In this document: positions 25,579 through 34,665 of the stretch, piece by piece | Numbering within the stretch: the stretch's first letter is position 1 | Layout: each line of letters opens with the position of its first letter | Assembly: GCF_002532045.1 (NCBI RefSeq) | Contig: NZ_NWTG01000008.1 | Coordinates: 62,001 to 126,000, forward strand | Length of the DNA: 64,000 nucleotides | Source of the DNA: Bradyrhizobium sp. C9 | GTDB lineage: Bacteria > Pseudomonadota > Alphaproteobacteria > Rhizobiales > Xanthobacteraceae | Reading direction: 5' to 3' | Notes under the pieces: generated by a model | The model's database searches: none | What the model saw: the letters and a program-made list of their open reading frames with translations, nothing else | Told to the model about the DNA's origin: nothing | Made by a program: the position numbers and the translations under genes

Positions 25579-27834
25579 ATGGGAAAACGACAGGTACCGC
25601 CGGAAAAGCCGGCCGAAATTCACGAGGTGCCGCTGCGTGATGCGCTCGAGGAGCGCTATCTCGCCTATGCGCTCTCGACCATCATGCATCGCGCGCTGCC
25701 GGACGCCCGCGACGGGCTGAAGCCGGTGCACCGGCGCATCCTCTACGGCATGGACCTGCTCGGGCTCGACCCGCGCGCGGCGTTCAAGAAGTCGGCCAAG
25801 ATCGTCGGCGACGTGATGGGCTCGTTCCATCCGCACGGCGACCAGGCGATCTATGACGCCATGGTGCGCCTCGCGCAGGATTTCTCCTCGCGCTACCCGC
25901 TGGTCGATGGCCAGGGCAATTTCGGCAACATCGACGGCGATAACGCGGCCGCCTACCGCTACACCGAAGCGCGCATGACCGAGGTCGCGCGGTTGTTGCT
26001 GGACGGCATCGACGAGGACGGCGTCGAGTTTCGCCTCAACTACGACGGCCAGTCGAAAGAGCCGGTGGTGCTGCCAGGCGGCTTCCCGAACCTGCTCGCC
26101 AACGGCGCGCAGGGCATCGCGGTCGGCATGGCGACCTCGATCCCGCCGCACAACGCCGCCGAGCTCTGCGACGCCGCGCTGCATCTAATCGAGAAGCCCG
26201 ACGCCAAGTCGAAGGCGCTGCTGAAATGGGTCAAGGGGCCGGACTTCCCGACCGGCGGCATCGTCGTCGATTCCAAGGAATCGATCATCGAGGCCTACAC
26301 CACGGGACGCGGCTCGTTTCGCACCCGCTCGCGCTGGACCCAGGAGGAGGGCGCGCGCGGCACCTGGGTGGTGGTCGTCACCGAGATCCCGTGGCTGGTG
26401 CAGAAGTCGCGGATCGTCGAGAAGATCGCCGAGCTGATCAACGAGAAGAAGCTGCCGCTGGTCGCCGACGTCCGCGACGAGTCGGCCGAGGATGTGCGGC
26501 TCGTGATCGAGCCGAAATCGCGCACCGTCGATCCGGCGCTGATGATGGAGTCGCTGTTCCGGCTGACCGAGCTGGAAAGCAAGATCTCGCTGAACCTCAA
26601 CGTGCTGATCAAGGGCCGCATCCCGAAGGTGGTCGGCCTTGCGGAGTGCCTGCGCGAATGGCTCGACCATCTGCGCGACGTGCTGGTCCGCCGCTCCAAC
26701 TTCCGCAAGACGCAGATCGAGCACCGGCTGGAAGTGCTGGGCGGCCACCTCGTCGCCTATCTGAACCTCGACAAGGTGATCAAGATCATCCGCACCGAGG
26801 ACGAGCCGAAGCCGGTCCTGATCAAGACCTTCAAGCTCACCGAGATCCAGGCCGAAGCCATCCTCAACATGCGGCTGCGCAACTTGCGCCGCCTGGAGGA
26901 GATGGAGATCCGCAATGAGGACAAGGAACTGCGGAAGGAGCTGAAGGGCCTCGAGGGCCTGCTCGGCTCCGAGACCGAGCAGTGGGCCAAGGTCGGCGAG
27001 CAGGTCCGCAAGGTCCGCGACATCTTCGGGCCGAAGACGCCGCTCGGCAAGCGCCGCACCACCTTCGCCGATGCGCCCGAGCATGACCTCGCCGCGATCG
27101 AGGAAGCGCTGGTCGAGCGCGAGCCGTGCACCGTCGTGATCTCCGAGAAGGGCTGGGTGCGGACGCTGAAGGGCCATGTCGAGGATCTCTCGGGGCTCGC
27201 CTTCAAGACCGACGACAAGCTCGAGCACTCGTTCTTCGCCGAAACCACCTCGAAGCTGCTGCTGTTCGCGACCAACGGCAAGTTCTACTCGCTCGACGTG
27301 GCAAAGCTGCCGGGCGGCCGCGGCCATGGCGAGCCGATCCGCATGTTCATCGACCTCGAGCAGGACGCCGCGATCATCTCGCTGTTCGTCAACAAGGGCG
27401 AGCGCAAGTTCCTGATCGCGAGCAGCGAGGGGCAGGGCTTCGTCGTCAAGGAAGAGGACTGCGTCGGCAACACCCGCAAGGGCAAGCAGGTGCTTAATGT
27501 CGAGATGCCGAACGAGGCTCGCGCGATCACCACGGTGAACGGCGACACCGTGGCGGTGATCGGCACCAACCACAAGATGGTGCTGTTCGGTCTCGACCAG
27601 GTCCCGGAGATGGCGCGCGGCCGCGGCGTGCGGCTGCAGAAGTACACCAGCTCGGAGCTGTCCGACGTTGCAGTGTTCGACTCCAAGGCCGGCCTGACCT
27701 GGAAGGACTCCGCCGGCCGCGAGCACAGCATGACGATGAAGGAACTGGCCGACTGGCGCGGCAACCGCGCCGACGCCGGCCGGCTCGCCCATGGCCTGCC
27801 GAAGTCGAACAAGTTCAATCGCGGCGTGGAGTAG
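25579..27834 (+). CDS. parC: DNA topoisomerase IV subunit A
   Basis: 751 residues. RYLAYALSTIMHRALPDARDG and GLKPVHRRILYGM begin the DNA-binding/cleavage domain, and the catalytic Tyr is in AAYRYTEARM (about residue 120). The C-terminal beta-pinwheel domain includes the GRGHGEPIR and FVVKEEDCVGNTRKGK repeats. It decatenates daughter chromosomes together with ParE (not in the window). Length and C-terminal repeats favour ParC over GyrA. Confidence 0.95.
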   Translation: MGKRQVPPEKPAEIHEVPLRDALEERYLAYALSTIMHRALPDARDGLKPVHRRILYGMDLLGLDPRAAFKKSAKIVGDVMGSFHPHGDQAIYDAMVRLAQDFSSRYPLVDGQGNFGNIDGDNAAAYRYTEARMTEVARLLLDGIDEDGVEFRLNYDGQSKEPVVLPGGFPNLLANGAQGIAVGMATSIPPHNAAELCDAALHLIEKPDAKSKALLKWVKGPDFPTGGIVVDSKESIIEAYTTGRGSFRTRSRWTQEEGARGTWVVVVTEIPWLVQKSRIVEKIAELINEKKLPLVADVRDESAEDVRLVIEPKSRTVDPALMMESLFRLTELESKISLNLNVLIKGRIPKVVGLAECLREWLDHLRDVLVRRSNFRKTQIEHRLEVLGGHLVAYLNLDKVIKIIRTEDEPKPVLIKTFKLTEIQAEAILNMRLRNLRRLEEMEIRNEDKELRKELKGLEGLLGSETEQWAKVGEQVRKVRDIFGPKTPLGKRRTTFADAPEHDLAAIEEALVEREPCTVVISEKGWVRTLKGHVEDLSGLAFKTDDKLEHSFFAETTSKLLLFATNGKFYSLDVAKLPGGRGHGEPIRMFIDLEQDAAIISLFVNKGERKFLIASSEGQGFVVKEEDCVGNTRKGKQVLNVEMPNEARAITTVNGDTVAVIGTNHKMVLFGLDQVPEMARGRGVRLQKYTSSELSDVAVFDSKAGLTWKDSAGREHSMTMKELADWRGNRADAGRLAHGLPKSNKFNRGVE

Positions 27835-27842
27835 TTGCGTAG

Positions 27843-27871
27843 GGCGGGTTAGGCGCAAGCCGTAACCCGCC
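27843..27871. repeat. short palindromic repeat after parC
   Basis: GGCGGGTTA and TAACCCGCC, perfect 9-bp arms with an 11-nt loop, 8 bp after the parC stop. It could act as a transcript end, but there is no T run. Confidence 0.6.
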
Positions 27872-27940
27872 GTTCGACAGCCGCGGTGTGATAGTATCCA
27901 CATTTCGCCGCGCTATAACCGTCGCCGACGATATCGGGCG

Positions 27941-28927
27941 ATGGTTGCCATGGCGCATAATCACGACCACGACCATGACCACAGCGGTCATTCTCATGGA
28001 CACTCCCATGCCGGGCACGCGCATGCCGGGCATTCCCATGCCGGGCACAGCCACGCGCCGGACAGTTTCGGCACCGCCTTTGCGGTCGGCGCATCGCTGA
28101 ACACTGCCTTCGTCATCGCCGAGCTGATCTTCGGCTATTCCGCCAACTCGCTGGCCCTGGTCTCCGACGCCGTTCACAATCTCTCCGATGTCATTGCGCT
28201 GCTGCTGGCCTGGGGCGGGGGCTGGCTCGCCGGCAAGCGTCCGACCGACACCCACACCTATGGCTACCGCCGTGCCTCGATCCTCGCGGCGTTGTTCAAT
28301 GCCGGGCTGCTGTTGATCGCGGTCGGCGGCATCGCGGTCGAGGCGATTAACCGCTTCCGCGAGCCTGCCGACGTCGCAAGCTGGACCGTGGTCTGGGTCG
28401 CGGCGCTCGGCATCCTGATCAATGGCGGCACCGCGCTGCTGTTCATGCGCGGCCGCGACAGCGACCTCAATGTGCGCGGCGCCTACCTGCACATGGCGGC
28501 GGATGCCGGGGTCTCGCTCGGCGTCGTGATCGCCGCGCTGCTGATCATGGCGACCGGCTGGCAATGGCTCGATCCGGCGATCAGCCTGGTGATTGCCGTG
28601 GTGGTGCTGCTGAGCGGCTGGGAGCTTGCTCGCGACAGCGTCAACCTCGCGCTCGATGCGGTGCCGAAGGGGATCGATCTCAAGCGGGTGAGGGATTATC
28701 TCGGCGCGCTCGAAGGCGTCACCGAAGTGCACGATCTTCATATCTGGGCGATGAGCACCAGCGAGACGGCGTTGACCGCGCATCTGGTGCGGCCCGGCGG
28801 ACATGACGACGTCTTCCTGCATCGGGTCTGCGCCGAGCTTTCGGAGCGGTTCAGCATCCACCACGCGACCTTGCAGGTCGAGATCAGCAGCGAGACCTGC
28901 CGGCTGGCGCCGGCGGAAATGGTCTAG
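27941..28927 (+). CDS. cation diffusion facilitator metal exporter
   Basis: 328 residues. The N-terminus is very His-rich (HDHDHDHSGHSHGHSHAGH), followed by six membrane helices. The transport-site motifs are SDAVHNLSD in helix II and HMAADAGVS in helix V, and a cytoplasmic C-terminal domain follows (VHDLHIWAMS). It is an H+/divalent-metal antiporter of the CzcD/ZitB group, probably for Zn2+ or Co2+; metal specificity cannot be read from sequence. Two ATGs (27941, 27950) are possible starts. Confidence 0.92.
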   Translation: MVAMAHNHDHDHDHSGHSHGHSHAGHAHAGHSHAGHSHAPDSFGTAFAVGASLNTAFVIAELIFGYSANSLALVSDAVHNLSDVIALLLAWGGGWLAGKRPTDTHTYGYRRASILAALFNAGLLLIAVGGIAVEAINRFREPADVASWTVVWVAALGILINGGTALLFMRGRDSDLNVRGAYLHMAADAGVSLGVVIAALLIMATGWQWLDPAISLVIAVVVLLSGWELARDSVNLALDAVPKGIDLKRVRDYLGALEGVTEVHDLHIWAMSTSETALTAHLVRPGGHDDVFLHRVCAELSERFSIHHATLQVEISSETCRLAPAEMV

Positions 28928-29053
28928 CCGGCGGCGCGTTCCCCTCGCGTTCAATTGATCGATCGACCCGTGTCCGCATCTTCCACGCCCGCCGATGAGG
29001 CGGCACATTGCGGCCGCGCGCGAAGAGAGCGGGCTCGATCAACGGAGGGCAAC

Positions 29054-29881
29054 GTGAAGAAGGCAATCGGTCTTGCGATGTTGCTCTGGGTGGTGGGCGC
29101 GGTGCTGCCCGCGGACGCCCAGCCCGCGAAATCAGGCGTCGAGCGGCTCTATATCCTCAATTGCGGCGAGGGCGTTGCAGGAGATATCTCGCGCTGGTCG
29201 CCCGGCGTCAACGAAGGCAAGTCGATGGACTTCGTCGACAATTGCTATCTGATCAAGCACGCCCAGGGCTGGTTCTTGTGGGACACCGGCATTCCCGACG
29301 CGGTGGCGACGATGCCGAACGGTCTTGCGCCTGCCGATCCCAAGGCGGTGACCTGGCGGCGGCCGAAGACGCTGGCCGCGCAGCTCGACCAGCTCGGGGT
29401 GAAGCCGTCGGACATCAAGGCGATCGCCGTGTCGCACACCCACCCCGATCACATCGGCAATGTCGAGCTGTTCCCGACCGCGATGCTGTATGTGCAGAAG
29501 GCCGAGTATGAATGGCCCGGCGTCAACAATGCGCCGCGCTTCAAGCCCGAGCATCCCGTGACGAAGCTCGACGGTGATCGCGACGTGTTCGGCGACGGCA
29601 GCGTCACCATCCTGTCGACGCCGGGCCACACGCCCGGCCACCAGTCGTTGCTGGTGAAGCTGCCGAAGACCGGCGCGGTCGTGCTGACCGGCGATGCTGT
29701 TCACTTCAAGGATAATTGGGACAATCGGCGCGTGCCGGCCTTGAACGCCAGCAAGGAGCAGACGCTGGCCTCGATGCAGAAGATCGCCGACACGCTGACC
29801 AGGGAGAAGGCCCAGCTCTGGATCAACCACGACAAGGCGCAGCGCGACGGGCTGAAGCTATCGCCGGATTTCTATGACTGA
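29054..29881 (+). CDS. periplasmic metallo-beta-lactamase-fold hydrolase, lactonase-like
   Basis: 275 residues from a GTG with GGAGGG 4 nt upstream. A signal peptide ends near DAQPA (residue 24). The Zn site is SHTHPDHIGN (H128, H130, D132, H133), with later ligands in TPGHTPGHQS and TGDAVHFKDNW. The arrangement fits the N-acyl-homoserine-lactonase-like group, but a signal peptide is unusual for quorum-quenching AiiA enzymes, so substrate is uncertain. The last 10 bp overlap the convergent MmyB-like gene. Confidence 0.85.
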   Translation: MKKAIGLAMLLWVVGAVLPADAQPAKSGVERLYILNCGEGVAGDISRWSPGVNEGKSMDFVDNCYLIKHAQGWFLWDTGIPDAVATMPNGLAPADPKAVTWRRPKTLAAQLDQLGVKPSDIKAIAVSHTHPDHIGNVELFPTAMLYVQKAEYEWPGVNNAPRFKPEHPVTKLDGDRDVFGDGSVTILSTPGHTPGHQSLLVKLPKTGAVVLTGDAVHFKDNWDNRRVPALNASKEQTLASMQKIADTLTREKAQLWINHDKAQRDGLKLSPDFYD

Positions 29882-30693
29882 GCGGCTGCGGGACCGCGCG
29901 CTTTCGACCAGTCTCGAAAAATCTGCGCGGTCGCGTCGTCCATCGGAAAGAAGCTCTCGATGCGCAGCTCCTGCAAGGTGACGTCCTGCGGCGTTCCCAG
30001 CGTTGCGATGGTGGTGAACAGCTGCAAGCGGACGTCGCCCTTGCGGAACAGCATCGGCAGCACCGGTCCTGACGCGGGCCCCGCAGGCGGCGCGGCCAAC
30101 GCAGCCTCGACGCCGTCATAGGCTAGCAGGCGCTTGAGCAAGTCAGCCGTTGCGCTGGTGCCGTCGGCGGCGGCATCCGCCTCGACGCTGCGGATGAAGT
30201 AGCCTGCAACCTCGGTCCAGTTGGTGAGCCAGGGCCGCAGCACGCCGGGCGCGACCAGCGCGTCGGCGAGATTGACCGCTCTGCCTGATGCCAGCGGCCC
30301 GACCAGGAATTCCACCAGCTGCCTGGCGCCCTTATTGGCGAGTAGCAGATTCCAGTGCCGGTCGACCACGACCGCAGGGAAGGGCTCCTGCTGCGCCAGG
30401 ATGAAATCGAGCGCGTAACGGATCTGCGCGAGCTCAGGCGCGGCGAGATCGGTATGCCGCCACACCGGTGCGAACCCGGCCGCGACCAGCAACGCGTTCT
30501 GCTGGCGGAGCGGCACGTCGAGCGCCGCGGCGAGCCGGATCACCATGTCGCGGCTCGGTGCGGCGCGGCCGAGTTCGAGGAAGCTCAGATGGCGCTGCGA
30601 GATATCCGCGCGCCCGGCGAGCTCGAGTTGCGAATGCCCCTTGCGCTGCCGCCACCAGCGCAGGCTGGCTGCAAAATCGCGCTGCTGCGACAT
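29872..30693 (-). CDS. XRE-family regulator with MmyB-like ligand domain
   Basis: 273 residues from ATG 30693 (MSQQRDFAASLRWWRQRKG). The N-terminal HTH includes SQLELAGRADISQRHLSFLE (about residues 21-40). The C-terminal MmyB-like domain has PFPAVVVDRHWNLLLAN and LGTPQDVTLQELRIESFFP. This family usually regulates a neighbouring transporter or oxidoreductase. Here the divergent neighbour is an EamA exporter 93 bp away. Two direct repeats lie at the start codon. Confidence 0.88.
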   Translation of the reverse strand: MSQQRDFAASLRWWRQRKGHSQLELAGRADISQRHLSFLELGRAAPSRDMVIRLAAALDVPLRQQNALLVAAGFAPVWRHTDLAAPELAQIRYALDFILAQQEPFPAVVVDRHWNLLLANKGARQLVEFLVGPLASGRAVNLADALVAPGVLRPWLTNWTEVAGYFIRSVEADAAADGTSATADLLKRLLAYDGVEAALAAPPAGPASGPVLPMLFRKGDVRLQLFTTIATLGTPQDVTLQELRIESFFPMDDATAQIFRDWSKARGPAAAQS

Positions 30694-30715
30694 GAATACC
30701 TGCCAAGAATACCTG
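30694..30715. promoter_or_regulatory. direct repeats at the MmyB-like gene start
   Basis: GAATACCTG occurs at 30694-30702 and 30707-30715, a 13-bp period. On the minus strand these are CAGGTATTC units abutting the ATG, and the proximal one holds the ribosome-binding AGG. Likely an autoregulatory site. Confidence 0.45.
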
Positions 30716-30785
30716 TGAAGTAGTTGCCGGAATGATCTCGCCGGGCAAGATGCCACAAGCGCACCCAAAACGCATGGGGACCGGG

Positions 30786-31664
30786 ATGGGCGAGTGGATC
30801 GGCGTTGCGATTGCACTGGTCTCGAGCTGCCTCGGCGGCACCGCGGCGGCGATCACGCGTTATCTGGCAGGCAATGCCGATCCGATCACGCTTGCGATCC
30901 TGCGCTGGGCGATCGGCTTCCTCTGCGTGCTTCCCGCCGGGCTCCTGCTTGGAGCGAAGTGGCCGCGGCGCGAGGATTTACTTGCGGTCGCGGCGCTCGG
31001 GATCGCCTTCTTCGGCGTGTTCTTCGTGCTCTACAACATCGCGATGTCGTACACGACGGCGGCGCGCGCCAGCCTTGCGCTGGCGACGCTGCCGCTGTCC
31101 ACCATGGTGGTCGGTGCCTTGCTCGGCATCGAGCCGCTGACGATGCGCAAATCGGCCGGGGTTTCGATTGCGGTGCTCGGCGTGGCCGCCGCGCTCGCAT
31201 CCGGGCTGTCGGCGGCGCCGGCGGGGGCATGGCGCGGCGAACTGATCATGGCCGCCGCGGTGCTCTGCATGGCGTTCTACAACGTGCTGTCGCGACCGTT
31301 GATCCGCCGCTCCAGTGCGCTCGGCTTCCTCACGGTGGGCATGGGCGCGGGTGCGGTGGCGCTCGTGGCGGTCGGGATGTTCACCGGTAGCCTGGCGACG
31401 CTGCGCGAATTCGGCCCATCGCAGTGGATTGCCGGGCTCTATCTCGGGATGGCCGGCGGCGCGCTGGCCTTCATCCTGTGGGTGCTGGCGCTCGAGCGGG
31501 CCTCGCCGACCCGTGTCGCCAACACCATGACGGTCAATCCGATCGCCGCCGGGCTGCTGGCGAAGCAGCTGGTCGGCGAGCCGATCACGGCCAATCTGGT
31601 GGTCGGTCTGATCGCGGTCTTCGCCGGGATCTGGATCGCAACGTCGGAGACTAGGCCTGCCTGA
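30786..31664 (+). CDS. EamA/DMT-family transporter
   Basis: About 292 residues with ten membrane helices in two EamA repeats (VAIALVSSCLGGTAAAITRYL; ELIMAAAVLCMAFYNVLSRPL). ATG 30786 has a G-rich stretch upstream and directly precedes helix 1; in-frame ATGs at 30732 and 30774 are alternatives. Divergent from the MmyB-like regulator. The stop codon abuts, with no gap, the stop of the convergent small gene at 31665. Substrate unknown. Confidence 0.88.
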   Translation: MGEWIGVAIALVSSCLGGTAAAITRYLAGNADPITLAILRWAIGFLCVLPAGLLLGAKWPRREDLLAVAALGIAFFGVFFVLYNIAMSYTTAARASLALATLPLSTMVVGALLGIEPLTMRKSAGVSIAVLGVAAALASGLSAAPAGAWRGELIMAAAVLCMAFYNVLSRPLIRRSSALGFLTVGMGAGAVALVAVGMFTGSLATLREFGPSQWIAGLYLGMAGGALAFILWVLALERASPTRVANTMTVNPIAAGLLAKQLVGEPITANLVVGLIAVFAGIWIATSETRPA

Positions 31665-31856
31665 TCAACTGTGCGGGGCGGACGGCGCGGCGACAGGCGG
31701 GGCCGGCGTGTGCTTCGGCTTCATCGTGCCGGCGTAGAACGACAGGGCGTAGACCAGGATGATGCCGGCCAGATAGACCCCATAGGATTGCGGCGGGGTG
31801 ATCGCCCATCGCACGAGGCGTCGGATCGGGTTCGGCTGGCCGGCGTCGTTTTCCAT
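31665..31856 (-). CDS. 63-residue single-pass membrane protein
   Basis: Starts MENDAGQPNPIRRLVRW, has one membrane helix (YGVYLAGIILVYALSFYAG, about residues 25-43) and a Pro/Ala-rich tail. Arg/Trp residues before the helix suit an N-in orientation. The frame is open further upstream, but the start at 31856 gives the protein-like part. Function unknown; tail-to-tail with the EamA gene. Confidence 0.55.
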   Translation of the reverse strand: MENDAGQPNPIRRLVRWAITPPQSYGVYLAGIILVYALSFYAGTMKPKHTPAPPVAAPSAPHS

Positions 31857-32031
31857 GCGCCCTTGTGCGCGAAGGCCGGGGCAAAGGGAAGCGGAATCGC
31901 CGGCATTCGGCGGCGTCGTTCCGCCTGAAAATGATGCGGCGGGACGGCTTGCAATGCCGGACCAGCGTCCGCATCTGTCACGCGACGCCCAGCCCTTCCT
32001 CCCGCACCAATTGCCCGGCATAATCCTGCGC

Positions 32032-33285
32032 ATGGAACTCACGCCCCGTTTGCGCCTCATGAATTGGCTGGTCCGCCAGGGTCTGACCGGCCTGCCGGAA
32101 AACGACCTGCTGCGCGGCTTCTGCGAGCGCTGCCGGGCCGCCGGCATGCCGTTGTCGCGGGCGATCGTCTTCATCGACACCCTGCACCCGATCTTCGAGG
32201 GCCGCGGCTTCCGCTGGAACGACGGCGAGAGCAACGAGGCCGATATCTTCGAATATGGCTCGACCAGCAGCGGCGAGGCCAGCCAGAACTGGCGGCGGTC
32301 CGCGTTCCATCACATGCTCGAAAATGGCCATGACGAGATGGTGATCGATCTCAACGGCTCGCACGATTTTTCGATGATCGGCGACCTCGCCGAGAAGGGC
32401 CACAAGCACTTCGCCGCCTTCGTGCATCGCTTCGGCGAGGCCGGCACGATCGGCGAGATGGACTGCTTCTACTCCTACTACACCACCCGCCGCTCGGACG
32501 GCTTCGACGAGAACCATATGTCGGCGCTGCGCGACCTGGTGCCGGTGCTCGGGCTCGCGATCAAATCGGCCGCCCAGGTCGAGATCGCCCGCACGCTCGG
32601 GCGGGTCTATCTCGGCCGCGAGACCGCGGAGCAGGTGCTGCGCGGGCGCATGCAGCGCGGCATCACCGAGAAGATCAAGGCCGTGCTGTGGTATTCCGAC
32701 GTGCGCGGCTCGACCGCGATCAGCGAGCGCATCGGCCCGGACGAAATCATCCCGTTCCTCAACGACTACGCGCAGGCCTCGATCGACGCCATCCATGATG
32801 CCGGCGGCGAGGTGCTGAAGCTGATCGGCGACGGCGTGCTGGCGATGTTCACCGGTGAGAACATGGCGAACTCCAGGCGCGCGGCGCTGCGCGCCGAGCA
32901 CAGATTCCGCCACAACATGCGCGTGCTGAACGATCGGCGCGAGAACGAGAACCGGCCGACCACCACGGCCTATGTCGGCCTCCATGTCGGGGAGGTCTTC
33001 TACGGCAATATCGGCAGCGAGGACCGGCTCGACTTCACCGTAGTCGGACCCACCGTCAACGAGGTCAGCCGGATTGCCTCGATGTGCGCCTCGGTCGACC
33101 GCGAATTGCTGACCTCGACCGATTTCCGCACCGGCCTCGACGCCGCCGGCCGCAACTATCTGGTCTCCACCGGGCGCTTCGTCCTGCGCGGCATCAGCCA
33201 CGCCCAGGATCTCTTTACGCTCGATCCGGCCGTCACCGCCGACGAGGTCGTCGGCGGCAAATACGAGCGCTATCTGGCGGGCTGA
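32032..33285 (+). CDS. class III adenylate cyclase
   Basis: 417 residues. The N-terminal ~195 residues are a helical sensor-like region seen in many Bradyrhizobium cyclases (LTPRLRLMNWLVRQGLTGL). The C-terminal cyclase homology domain has WYSDVRGSTAISE (metal Asp), EVLKLIGDGVLAMF (Lys and second metal Asp) and DFTVVGPTVNEVSRI (transition-state Asn and Arg), so it looks catalytically competent. It would make cAMP. No membrane segment is evident. The stop abuts the convergent MFS gene. Confidence 0.9.
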   Translation: MELTPRLRLMNWLVRQGLTGLPENDLLRGFCERCRAAGMPLSRAIVFIDTLHPIFEGRGFRWNDGESNEADIFEYGSTSSGEASQNWRRSAFHHMLENGHDEMVIDLNGSHDFSMIGDLAEKGHKHFAAFVHRFGEAGTIGEMDCFYSYYTTRRSDGFDENHMSALRDLVPVLGLAIKSAAQVEIARTLGRVYLGRETAEQVLRGRMQRGITEKIKAVLWYSDVRGSTAISERIGPDEIIPFLNDYAQASIDAIHDAGGEVLKLIGDGVLAMFTGENMANSRRAALRAEHRFRHNMRVLNDRRENENRPTTTAYVGLHVGEVFYGNIGSEDRLDFTVVGPTVNEVSRIASMCASVDRELLTSTDFRTGLDAAGRNYLVSTGRFVLRGISHAQDLFTLDPAVTADEVVGGKYERYLAG

Positions 33286-34527
33286 TCAGCAGCGCGCGGG
33301 TTCGCCGACCATGTCGGGCTGACGCCTGAGCGACACCGCTGGAGACATCAGGATCACCAGCGCCTGGGCGGCGAAGATCGCGGCCGCGAGGTAGAGGCAG
33401 GCTTCGGCGCCGTAGAGGCCACCGACGACGGCGCCGAGTGCGGAGCCGAGCGGGCGGGCGCCGTAGCTCATGATGTTGATTGCGGAGACGCGGCCGAGCA
33501 GCGAGGGCGGCGTCACCGATTGCCGCAGCGTGGTGGTCGAGATTACCCACAGGATCGGGCCGACGCCGAGCAGGAAGAAGCCGAGGCCCGCGAGCAGCGG
33601 CGTCGCAATCCAGGTGGTCAGCGCCATCACGAGCGAGGCGACGAGGCCGGTGACCGGGCCGAGCCCGATCACGGTGCCGAAGGCCAGCCGCTTCATCACC
33701 CGGGTTGCGAACAGCGCGCCGACCACCATGCCGACGCCGTACATCGCGAGCGTCGTACCGACGCCGGTGGCGCTGAGCCCGAGATGGCGCACCGCATAGG
33801 GCACGAACACGGCGAGCAGCAGGAAGGACGCGGTGTTGAAGATGAACTGGGTGATGAACACCGGCCGCAGCAAGGCGTGATGCATGACGAAGGCCGCGCC
33901 TTCCTTGATGTCATGCATCGGATGACGTCGTGGGGCGGGCTGGCGTGCCGGCTCATAGAGGCCGGCGAGCAGCACGACCGCGATCGCCGACAGCGCTGCG
34001 GCGAAGCCGAATGCAGGCGCGGCGCCGACCCAGCCGACCAGCACGCCGCCGAGCGCGGGACCGCTGGCGAACGCGACGGTGCGCGCCAGCTCGATGCGGG
34101 CATTCGCAGCCGGCAATTGCTGCGAGGTCACCAGTGACGGGACCAGCGCAGGAGCTGCGACGCTATAGGCAACCGTGCCGCAGACCGCGATGAAGCCGAG
34201 CAGGGCGAGCAACGGCAAGGTCATCGCGCCGAACCACAGCAACAGCAGGATCGCGGCAAGCGCGGCGGCGCGCAGCGCCTCGGAGCCCGCCATCACCCAG
34301 CGCCGCGACACGCGGTCGGCCAAGAGGCCGGCGGGAATCGCAAACAGGATGAAGGGCAGCGTCAGCGCAGTCTGCAACAGGCCGGTCTGGCCTTCGCCGA
34401 CCCCGAGCACCAGCACGGCGACGATGGGCGCGGCGGCAAGCGCAATCTGTTCGGCCGATTGCGCGGCGAGGTTGGACCAGGCCAGGCGATTGAAGGTGGC
34501 CGGCAGGCGAGGCGTATCGGCGGACAT
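33286..34527 (-). CDS. MFS transporter, enterobactin-exporter-like
   Basis: 413 residues from ATG 34527, about 12 membrane helices. The A-motif loop is GLLADRVSRRWVM, and the overall pattern (LAWSNLAAQSAEQIALAAAPIVAVLVLG) fits the MFS_3/EntS-like exporter group. Substrate unknown. Ends tail-to-tail with the adenylate cyclase gene (TGATCA shared junction). Confidence 0.87.
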   Translation of the reverse strand: MSADTPRLPATFNRLAWSNLAAQSAEQIALAAAPIVAVLVLGVGEGQTGLLQTALTLPFILFAIPAGLLADRVSRRWVMAGSEALRAAALAAILLLLWFGAMTLPLLALLGFIAVCGTVAYSVAAPALVPSLVTSQQLPAANARIELARTVAFASGPALGGVLVGWVGAAPAFGFAAALSAIAVVLLAGLYEPARQPAPRRHPMHDIKEGAAFVMHHALLRPVFITQFIFNTASFLLLAVFVPYAVRHLGLSATGVGTTLAMYGVGMVVGALFATRVMKRLAFGTVIGLGPVTGLVASLVMALTTWIATPLLAGLGFFLLGVGPILWVISTTTLRQSVTPPSLLGRVSAINIMSYGARPLGSALGAVVGGLYGAEACLYLAAAIFAAQALVILMSPAVSLRRQPDMVGEPARC

Positions 34528-34605
34528 GGCAGAATCCTTGGCAAATTCGATCTGGCCATAGTGTGTGGTTGGAAGACGCCCGATCCCACCCGTTTCCCGA
34601 CAACG

Positions 34606-34639
34606 CCAAAACAAAAGGCCCGCCGGGAGAGGCGGGCCT
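34606..34639 (-). terminator. terminator of the PspA-flotillin operon
   Basis: On the minus strand AGGCCCGCC, loop TCTCCC, GGCGGGCCT, then TTTGTTTTGG. A perfect 9-bp stem with a T-rich tail, 27 bp after the flotillin stop. Confidence 0.85.
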
Positions 34640-34665
34640 GTCGTTGATCTCAGAGTGCAGTCACC

